64,000 bases of DNA from NCBI GenBank assembly GCA_949825065.1, contig OX463863.1, positions 19,244,251-19,308,250 of the forward strand. The letters run 5' to 3'. The notes under the pieces are model-generated. The model did not search any database. It was given only the letters and a program-made list of their open reading frames with translations, and had not been told where the DNA came from. Position numbers and translations under genes: made by a program. Shown here piece after piece: positions 56,510 through 64,000 of this stretch (position 1 is its first letter; the number at the start of each line of letters is the position of its first letter). The stretch comes from Odontocerum albicorne. Lineage: Eukaryota; Arthropoda; Insecta; Trichoptera; Odontoceridae.

Positions 56510-57020
56510 CAAATTATATACGAGAGGAGCTCAATAAATTCGCAGAATAAAGGGGTTATAGGAACTACGGTCGTCCCTGAATATTGTCAACACGCACGGT
56601 CAACGACCGACGAAACGACCTTCGGATATGTCCAAAGGTCGCATACCAAAACATTGATATTGTTTACCCACGAATACTATTTACGATACATTCCACAGTA
56701 GAAAGAGAACGCATCACGCTGTCTCGCCGTTTTCGCCAACAAATTATCTACCCACAATATTATTCGCGACGTCTGCAATATTCCGATCGACCATCTCGGC
56801 ACGTACAGAGGGAGATAAAAATATATTGCGGGCGCACTCACGCGCCCCGTTCTGAAATGTATAAACACCTACTTACCGATAAATAAAGCATCATTGATCA
56901 TTAATCCCTGTTTATTATTCATTGATTGTTCACTCTCACTTTCCGCATTGCTAATCGACGTATTTTATTTTAAATACCAAACAATCAAAATCATCATCGC
57001 GTCCCACTACAAACATTCGC
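56510..57020. other. unique segment, possible LTR remnant
   Basis: Contains a 100-codon plus-strand frame (56584-56886, Arg-rich, no family recognised) followed by AATAAAGCATC near 56882. GC content is higher than its surroundings. A solo LTR is possible but the ends are not fixed. Confidence 0.2.
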
Positions 57021-57223
57021 TAAAGGGTTAAGGGAGGGGGCGGTGTTGTGTTTTAAGTTTTAAGAATATTAATAACATTACGTGCTCCATTTAGCTTGTT
57101 CCCTGTCACTACCTTTATTTCAATGTCCCTTTCAACTCGTACATCACATGTAAAAATTACTGGCATTTAACAAGTAATTTTGTTAACAATTTAACCTTTA
57201 AAAATAGTCTTCAGGTTTCCAAT

Positions 57224-57376
57224 ATGGACAATATCCTAAATACTGAAAATATGTCTAAATTAATGTATGATGGAGATTCAGACGTCGTTACGTTATCAGT
57301 GTGCAGCCAAGTGGCAGATCTTGAAGATTTTGAAATATCAATCTTGAGATCGACTCTTTGGATACAAACAGAATAA
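57224..57376 (+). CDS. 50-codon acidic frame, possible piggyBac N-terminal relic
   Basis: MDNILNTENMSKLMYDGDSD begins it and FEISILRSTLWIQTE ends it, TAA at 57374-57376. Acidic N-termini are usual for piggyBac transposases, and a piggyBac-type C-terminal relic lies 0.75 kb downstream on the same strand. No sequence motif proves the link. Confidence 0.2.
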   Translation: MDNILNTENMSKLMYDGDSDVVTLSVCSQVADLEDFEISILRSTLWIQTE

Positions 57377-57427
57377 GAAATTTGTATTATAATATCCTCC
57401 AAACAGTCTGTCAGGGAACTTGTTTAA

Positions 57428-58072
57428 CCCCTCCTTCCCTGTGATGTGTAACTAGTACACATTGCTTCTAAACACTTTAATATCTCTATAAATATTATAA
57501 ATACTGGGTTCAGATTTTAGGTATTCCTCCGTAATACATTTACGCATTGAATGAAAATATAATATTAATAATAATTAGCACTTATTGGACACATCAGAGA
57601 TGTTTTGTGAAAATCGGGAATAAATTCACCGTTAAATTCAAACGTGTGCCAGTGTGTGACGTAGGTATATTCATTCTAAAAAACTGCTATGGGTGAAGAA
57701 GTGACGCTATTCACGTCTCCACTCTCACTCTACTTCGGTATAAGGGAACGCAAGAAATATAATCTCAGTTCGCAGTTGTTTCTTCCTTCGAGGTATAACA
57801 TACAGTGTTAGTGTTCCGAGCCCTGTCTCAGTAGCTCTCAGGCATCCATTTGAGATGGTCTCTTCGCCCGTTTTATGAACATCGGCCGATGTTTTTTTTA
57901 TGTGTTCAGCAATTAAATTTAAATTATTATCACTTTTGACTTCAAATTTAATTAATTTAAGCGATTGGCTATGAATATTCTTATTTTTCCGATTTTAAAT
58001 CGTTAATTTTTACATGTGTATTGAATACACAGCACCGGAATTCATGATTTTTTTAGCACATGAAGGGAAAGG
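57428..58072 (-). mobile_element. piggyBac-like MITE, copy 4
   Basis: 645 bp, CCCCTCCTTCC to GAAGGGAAAGG, TTAA at 57424-57427 and 58073-58076. It carries the uninterrupted site where the SINE sits in copy 3. Confidence 0.85.
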
Positions 58073-58109
58073 TTAAACACGTGTTGACATGTATTTTATC
58101 AACTGACAA

Positions 58110-58230
58110 AATAGAAAATTCTGCAGAACTTGCAAGGTGTGTGATGTGCTGCGCACAAGAAGAGAAGTGAGACCCGGTACATGTGTAAAGAGTGTGGTGT
58201 AGCTCTCCACAAATGAGAATGTTGCCAGAA
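58110..58230 (+). pseudogene. piggyBac transposase C-terminal Cys-rich domain relic
   Basis: LARCVMC, then after a frameshift KRSETRYMCKECGVALH, then a stop and ECC. The order C-x2-C ... R-x-E-T-R-Y-x-C-x2-C-G-V-x-L-H is the pattern of the RING-like Cys-rich domain at the end of piggyBac-family transposases. It lies 34 bp from the TTAA of copy 4. Confidence 0.55.
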
Positions 58231-58685
58231 TAACTAAATTAACTAAATCATTAATGTATTTTAAACAAACATACAAAGTTTCGTTACAGTATTCCTAATA
58301 TTTACTAAGATATAGCAATTTTAGTAAACTCTTCACAAAAAATTCAATTCCTCAAAAACAAACCAGACACTGGGAAAGGTTGTTTTGATTTTAATCGATA
58401 AAAACTCATTTTTATGAAGTCGAGCATTTCTTTTTCAGATTTCTGGGGTCGTGGTATGAAACAGTTTGAGAAGCAGTGGTGACCCACACAACGAAAATCG
58501 CCGGGACGACAGTTAGCAGACAAAAAAGTCACCGGTTAATATTATTATAATAAAAACAAAACGTACTTTGAACCAAAGAAATAGCATTTAAAGTTAATCG
58601 AGTTGATATCATCACTTGCACTCTTCTTTAACGTTTAATTTGGATTGTGCCACTCTTGTGTCATATCTCTTTTAACACTTTAAGA
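58231..58685. other. spacer
   Basis: TTTGAGAAGCAGTGGTGACC near 58468 resembles a hAT MITE end; nothing else placed. Confidence 0.3.
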
Positions 58686-58689
58686 CCCG

Positions 58690-60080
58690 ATCGAAAGCAA
58701 GACAAACTTTCCAAGTGCTCGGCTTGTTTTTAAGGAATTTATCACGTTAAACACGGGACCGGGATTTAACGCAAATCTAGTTTATCACGTTAAAACACGG
58801 GACTGAGACTCGGCCCAATTCTAATTTATCACGTTGAAACACGGGATCGGGATGCTACGCAAATCTAGTTTATCACGTTAGAACAAGGGACCAAGACGCA
58901 ACGCAAGTACAATTTATCACGTTAAAACACGGGACTTAACGCAAAACAAGTTTATCACATGAAAACACGGAACCGGGATTCGACGAAAGTTTAAGTTTAT
59001 CATATTTAAACACGAGATCAGAACTCAACGCAAATCAAATTTATCACATTTAAACACGAAACCGGGATTTAATCCAAATCTTGTTTATCACGTTAAAACA
59101 TTGAATCAGAATTCAACGCAAATCTAGTTTATCTCATTTAAACACGGGACAGGAATATAATGGAAATCAAGTTTATCACGTTAAAACACAGGACTGAGAC
59201 TGAACCCAAATCAAGTTTATCACGTTATGACACGGGACCGGGACTCGACTCAAATCTTGTTTATCACGTTAAGACGCGGGATCGAGACACAACGCAAATT
59301 TAGTTTAAACACGGTACCGAGACTCAACACAAATCTAGTTTATCACATTTAAACACGGAACCGGGACTCAACGCAAATATTTTATATCACGTTAAAACAC
59401 GGGACCGGGACTCGGCACAAATCTAGTTTATCACGTTAAAACAGGACTGGGACTCAACGCAAATCTAGTTTACCCCGTTAAAACACGAAACCGGGACTCG
59501 GCGCAAATCTAGTTTACCCCGTTAAAACATGGAACCGGTACTCGGCGCAAATCTAATTTATTACGTTAAAACACGGAACCGGGACTCGGTGCACATCTAA
59601 TTTATCACGTTAAAACACGGGACTGAGACTTAACCAAATCCAGTTTATCACGTTATAACACGGGATCGAGGTACTTGAAACAGTAAAAAAATAATTGATT
59701 CTCTCCAAGACTGCATGGAACTCCAGGGCAATTGGAATGAGTCTGAGAGTGGAGCGAGCCCACTGAGCTGGCCTTCAACATCTCTAAATGTCAGCTCACG
59801 ACTCTTTCAAGAGTTAGCACCCGGCTTTACCTAAGTTAATCACGTTTAAACAGGACTGGGACTCAACGCAAATCTAGTTTATCACGTTTAAACAGGACTG
59901 GGACTGAACGCAAATCTAGTTTATCACGTTTAAACAGGACTGGGACTCAACGCAAATCTAGTTTATCACGTTTAAACAGGACTGGGACTCAACGCAAATC
60001 TAGTTTATCACGTTTAAACAGGACTGGGACTCAATGCAAATCTAATTTATCACGTTTAAACACGGGACTGGGGTATATAA
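58690..60080 (-). repeat. 44-bp satellite, array 2, inverted and more diverged
   Basis: Complement of the 38625 unit (AAATCTAGTTTATCACGTTA, AACACGGGACCGGGACTCAA), 10-20% divergent on the left, then the conserved segment (59680-59830), then a younger 37-bp deletion variant (GTTTAAACAGGACTGGGACT) in about 6 units. Confidence 0.94.
59680..59830 (-). repeat. conserved segment within the 44-bp satellite, copy 2
   Basis: Inverse of 38450-38620, nearly identical, while the satellite around it has diverged much more. Confidence 0.85.
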
Positions 60081-60084
60081 TGTG

Positions 60085-60565
60085 TTAAGCGTATTCAAAG
60101 TTCATTTGATATCTCGGGGCAAAACATGGTTGTCTTAAAATACGTAACTTGTTTCATTTACTTTTGACGGTACAAACAGACGAATGCTGATCATGTAGAT
60201 ACAAAAAAAACTATTTGTCAACGAATTCCGAAATACCTTAAAACATATTAACCAATAGGTATTAACCATTCTAGGAACCTGAATTAAAAAGCGGATTTAT
60301 TTTACGTAAGCCCACATCTAATTGAATTTAAATTATCATAGAAAAATTTAATGGCCTTGCTTAATGCTCCCGGTTTGGTAGGAACGGTGCGCTGTTTACA
60401 AGTGGCGAGCACTGGACCTGGCACTAGGTCTGTCACTCGGCCGAGTACACAGATCACATCGCAGTATTTGAAAATAATCGCTCGCTAATCGCGATCCAGT
60501 TTATCTCGTGATGTCTGCCCAACCGTGATTTATCTTTTGATATTCGTTTGTCACTAGGACTTGTA
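60085..60565. other. unique spacer
   Basis: No gene or repeat recognised. Confidence 0.35.
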
Positions 60566-60569
60566 GTTG

Positions 60570-60690
60570 AGGATTTCCATTCGTGAGATGCATGGCCACG
60601 CTGTAACGTACTTAACTTCCGTGCGGAAAGTTTCCGGTTCGAACCCCGCGTTGTGCTGCTCCCGTCGACACAGACATTTTTTTCACCTAG
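60570..60690 (+). mobile_element. tRNA-like SINE head
   Basis: CATGGCCACGCTGTAACGTA (A-box region) and GGTTCGAACCCCG (consensus B-box, about 60639-60651). No acceptor stem. It is joined to a LINE fragment at about 60700. Confidence 0.5.
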
Positions 60691-60699
60691 TATTCGGGT

Positions 60700-61107
60700 G
60701 TTTAAGGATCTCTGCCGTTTCCGATTCTGGAATATGCGGACGTATGTTACTTGGACAAATAACAGCTGGACAAATAACAGCGTCTTCAAAATGTTTGTTT
60801 AAGATTTATTTTCAACCTACGTAAGTACGATCATATAACTTCATACCAGAAGGCATTGAACTGGTTGAATGTTAGAAATAGACGCCAAATTCAAATAATG
60901 TCTCTATTGTATAATATCCTTAACTGTCCCGCCCCCCCCCCCCCTCTTATCTCGCCGAAACTTTTCAGCGTCTTTCTAATCATGGATTAGCGCTACGCTC
61001 AAACAGAGATTGTCTATTGGCCTTTCCAGTTCACCGCTCCTCTTTCTTTACGTCTTCCTTTACTGTCCATGCAGTGAGACTATGGAATCAGTTACAAACC
61101 AATATAA
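60700..61107 (+). mobile_element. LINE C-terminal fragment
   Basis: Same family as 9700-10835 (…TCCGATTCTGGAATATGCGG, …GTTACAAACCAATATAAG), truncated at both ends, with a C-run near 60935. Confidence 0.82.
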
Positions 61108-61213
61108 GATTCACAATAAAATTAACCAATACGTATGTTCGCTAGGGGACTCACTAGGTGACTAATAGTCACGTAGCGTGGCGCGAAACGTGCAGTGTGT
61201 CTATTGCGATTGA

Positions 61214-61860
61214 TTTTTTAAATTATTTTTCAAGTATTAATAATGCATTTGGGCACTAAACAATACTTGCAAAGCATTTATTTTAGTAAAAACAATTAAA
61301 ACTTTCTTTTTATGAAGATATTTATAAAGTCACATCTGTATAATTCCGTCTTTTGTTTTTTTATTTTGTTTTTTCAATTATTTGTCGTTAATGTTTGTAT
61401 TTTTTTGTGTAGTGCGGGCTGTGCGCTTGTTGACGACCCCGTATTGTATTGATAACACTAGATTTTATACAATTTGGTACCTGATTATCCTACACTTGAT
61501 TTGTTATCATTGGGAACAGAATTATACTACAAAGTTGTTAATAAAGTACGTATGAACTCTGTGTTCATTATAATGGACGCCAGGTCTGAAGATGTCACAC
61601 TTTCTACCGTATCATAATCTCATAATCGTGACCAACAACTTCTTATCACACGCTCTCTATTGGTATCAGTCATATACTCAAATGCCTACATATATCCAAA
61701 GATTCTTTAAATTATTTTTCAAGTATTAATAATGCATTCGGGCACTAAACAATACTTGCAAAGCATTTATTTTAGTAAAAACAATTAAAACTTTCTTTTT
61801 ATGAAGAGATTTATAAAGTCACATCTGTATAATGTTATGTAATTCCGTCTTTTACATTTT
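61214..61860 (+). repeat. 490-bp unit, tandem 1.3-mer
   Basis: The block starting AATTATTTTTCAAGTATTAA occurs at 61220 and again 489 bp later. Between, GGTACCTGATT runs directly into ATCCTACACTTGATTTG, a head-to-tail junction of the unit that is single at 45071-45566. Confidence 0.75.
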
Positions 61861-61867
61861 TTTAAGC

Positions 61868-62014
61868 GACGACGCGCTAACAGTCAGGTACGCGACGACT
61901 CGACAGAACACGTGTATGAATGACAGAGACGACGCTCTACAAAGCCGAAGTTAGCCGATTATGGCCGATAGTCTCTTTCTTAAGCCCGATGTGTATTACT
62001 TACCGCCGGGTACT
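61868..62014 (-). mobile_element. foldback MITE, truncated
   Basis: Right arm and part of the centre of the 9438-9646 family, ending CTTACCGCCGGGTACTG. Confidence 0.78.
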
Positions 62015-62280
62015 GTACTATTGATAAAAAAAAAATAAAAAAATTTAAATAAATAAATTTTGTAGTATCTCTCAAAAGTAGTCCAATTCCATATCAGAGC
62101 GCCATTGAGGAGAGCCTGCTCTCGTCAATGGCGCTATATAAATATTATTTTTATTGTTATTCCTCATATTCTACACAACACTCTCATTTCTACCACATTA
62201 ATCATACTTCTACCTTCATACTTATTTCTCTCGCATATCCTAAATTTATATATGACATATTATATTATATGTGTCGACAC
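62015..62280. other. AT-rich spacer
   Basis: Nothing recognised. Confidence 0.3.
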
Positions 62281-62630
62281 TTTTCAAACCCAGGTATGTC
62301 CACATTATGACACTTTTGAGATAAATATACCAAAATGTAGCTAATTTAGCCCTCAATAAATATGCATTTTTCAAAATAAGATATCTCCTCGTGAAATCAA
62401 TGCAAAATGGTGATTGAAATAAGAGTTTTTTTCAAACTCAGATATGTCCACGAGGTTGTTTTTATCAAAGTCAAACATGTCTATTTAGACCAATCAGAGA
62501 ACGCCATCATTCAAGATGGCCGATCAGTCGTACTGTCAACAACAATCAAACTCGGGTATGTCCATGCGGTGTTGTATCAAAATCACGCATTTTCAATGGG
62601 AATTTTTCAAAAGTGGGTATGTCCAAATTG
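62281..62630 (+). repeat. cluster of spaced GTATGTCC motifs
   Basis: CAAAC(C/T)C(A/G)G(G/A)TATGTCCA-like strings at about 62285, 62432, 62547 and 62606, a weaker one near 62470, and an inverted one at 63039-63061. Spacing is irregular, so not a satellite. Confidence 0.55.
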
Positions 62631-62741
62631 GAATCTACTTTATTTTTTCTATTGATTTGAATTTCTAGATTATTATTTTTTTAAAACACAATGTCATCTA
62701 TAAAGCAATTCTCAAAAAGACCCGTAATTTTTATATATTAC

Positions 62742-62992
62742 CTGTTGAGAATCATAATGGCGAAACTCTAAAAAAATAAATTTTCGAGTCAAGACTTTCA
62801 AATGGCACTAAAATGACTCATTTTTTTACGTGCGTAAGTGGCGAATGTATATTTCAACTCATTGCCGCTTCAAGGAGTTGAAATATACGTTCGCCACTTA
62901 CGCACGTAAAAAATGAGTCATTTTAGTGCCATTTGAAAGTCTTAACTCGAAAATTTATTTTTTCGGAGTTTCGCCACTATGATTCTCAACAG
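62742..62992. mobile_element. foldback element, 251 bp, long hairpin
   Basis: CTGTTGAGAATCATAATGGC starts the left arm; the right arm ends ATGATTCTCAACAG. Arms of about 115 bp match at more than 95%, leaving a loop of about 20 bases. Confidence 0.88.
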
Positions 62993-63168
62993 AAACTGAT
63001 TAGGGGCAAAATACCATTTCGCTCGGTTTGAACTTGCGCGGACATACCGGGATTTGAAAAGCATCAACACATATGTAAATTATCACATAGCTTCGTTTAA
63101 TATTTCATTTACGAAATACCATTTATTCGTAATGAATAATACAATAATTTTATCCTTTTTATTCACAG

Positions 63169-63270
63169 AACAGGTTGCCACAGAAAACGACTAATCGAAG
63201 AAATATTCCAAAGATCATAAAAGTAATCAACGAAAAAGGATTTAAAAAAATACACTATCAAATTATGTAA
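63169..63270 (+). CDS. possible terminal or 5' exon
   Basis: A textbook acceptor (TTTTATTCACAG, AG at 63167-63168) is followed by an open frame of 33 codons (NRLPQKTTNRRNIPKI...) ending TAA at 63270, with AATAAA about 15 bases on. It could end a gene whose other exons are not visible, or be untranslated leader of the SDR starting at 63713. No family recognised; may be chance. Confidence 0.2.
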   Translation, partial: NRLPQKTTNRRNIPKIIKVINEKGFKKIHYQIM

Positions 63271-63712
63271 ATACCACTGCAAATAAAAATATAATTGAAT
63301 AATCAAATGAAATAAAAACATTTAAAGGTGAACCAAAAATAAGAATAATGAATTAAGAAAGAAATATATAATCAAAAGGTTTGATTATTTCTTTAAACAT
63401 AACCGAAAAACAATAAAAATACATTAAAACGATAACTTTTGAAGTAACGTCTTTAAAGAATTGTTTTATTCGTTCTTACTGACAATTTTATTGCTTTATT
63501 GTATTGTAATCTGACAGATTTATAGCCAAACTGATAAATTCTACCAAACAACAAGTGTTTTTTTTTTGTGACATAAAAATATTTAACGCAGTGCGAGCAA
63601 AAGAGAAACGAACTTTTAACAAGCATTTATGCCAAATTAAACAAATTAAATTAGTTAATTTGATATCAGTGTATTACATATATCAAAGGAATACTTACAA
63701 TATTAATACAAA
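63271..63712. promoter_or_regulatory. AT-rich region upstream of SDR2
   Basis: Presumed promoter and leader of the SDR at 63713. A LINE/SINE tail-like scrap (TTGTAATCTGACAGATTTAT) lies near 63507. No specific element can be named. Confidence 0.3.
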
Positions 63713-64000
63713 ATGATTGGAATAATACAGTTGGCTTCTGTCACGTCATTACTTGTTATTGTTATGATGAAAGCAAAACAGATTAAACTGTTTTTAACAG
63801 CAACTCAAATCAATGTTTTATACAATTTACTTGCCTTAAGATCAATGTTCCAAGATAACTTATTTGGAATGCACTTGTGGGAGAAACTGGACTTTCCAGA
63901 CAAGAGGGATCTGGTCGCTATCGTGACCGGCGGAGGCAGAGGTCTCGGAGCTCACGTCGTTAAGGGACTACTGAAGTGCGGGATGACTGTGGTAGTCGGA
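63713..64000 (+). CDS. second SDR gene, 5' part, runs off the window
   Basis: ATG at 63713 (context CAAAATGA) opens 96 codons without a stop to the edge. Residues 1-20 are hydrophobic (MIGIIQLASVTSLLVIVMMK), a likely signal anchor. Then HLWEKLDFPDKRDL leads to VAIVTGGGRGLG, the TGxxxGxG cofactor loop at residues 72-79, and MTVVVG of the second strand. It matches the layout of SDR1 (DLWNKW...CVAIVTGASRGIG...LTVIAA), so both belong to the DHRSX-like branch of membrane-anchored dehydrogenases. The catalytic Ser-Tyr-Lys part lies beyond 64000. It was too near the edge for a closed reading frame. Confidence 0.85.
   Translation, partial: MIGIIQLASVTSLLVIVMMKAKQIKLFLTATQINVLYNLLALRSMFQDNLFGMHLWEKLDFPDKRDLVAIVTGGGRGLGAHVVKGLLKCGMTVVVG

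Noticed and set aside
56584..56886. 100-codon Arg-rich gene
   Set aside because: No family features, no splice or promoter support; kept only as part of an uncertain unique segment.
60570..60690. Functional tRNA gene
   Set aside because: A consensus B-box is present, but I cannot form a full cloverleaf; a SINE head is likelier.

Overview
The window is eukaryotic nuclear DNA, almost certainly from an insect or another arthropod. It has AT-rich sequence, intron-split genes with GT/AG junctions, mariner transposons, tRNA-derived SINEs, several non-LTR retrotransposon families, TTAA-type MITEs and many short-period satellites. The order is not settled by the sequence. I see only three host loci with good support; almost everything else is mobile or tandem-repeat DNA.

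Host loci. (1) At the left edge, on the plus strand, lie the last exons (1338-1534 and 5336-5774) of a gene with a Lys/Glu-rich, probably nuclear or nucleolar C-terminus. (2) On the minus strand lies a two-exon short-chain dehydrogenase/reductase (SDR) gene resembling DHRSX. Exon 1 is 16707-15913 and exon 2 is 8214-7861, joined by a phase-0 intron of about 7.7 kb stuffed with repeats. (3) At the right edge, a second plus-strand SDR starts at 63713 and runs off the end. The two SDRs look like divergent paralogues about 47 kb apart.

Layout. 1-7.2 kb: mariner, TA-flanked MITE, a hAT-like element filled with a 25-bp satellite, LINE and mariner relics. 7.2-16.7 kb: SDR1 and its intron (MITEs, LINE 3' ends, 55-bp and 51-bp satellites, two piggyBac-like MITEs). 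16.8-31 kb: 43-, 60-, 49-, 26- and 68-bp satellites with an RTE-type LINE, SINEs and MITEs. 31-45 kb: LINE debris, AT-rich DNA, a foldback mariner, a 44-bp satellite and two deletion-derivative mariners. 45-55 kb: 192-bp, 43-bp, 178-bp (higher order) and 30-bp arrays tied to LINE fragments. 55-63 kb: MITEs, a piggyBac relic, the second 44-bp satellite domain, a 490-bp unit and a long hairpin. 63.2-64 kb: SDR2.

Main theme. Many tandem arrays here can be traced to a mobile element: the 68-bp array is the 3' end of an RTE LINE; the 43-bp array at 50.5 kb is an expansion of sequence that is single-copy in a sister LINE 3' UTR at 36.5 kb; the 25-bp array sits between the ends of a hAT-like element; a 76-89-bp array lies in LINE reverse-transcriptase coding sequence; the 26-bp array is SINE/LINE tail sequence. 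The window thus captures several steps of satellite birth inside transposons. No CRISPR, operon, rRNA or convincing functional tRNA gene is present.
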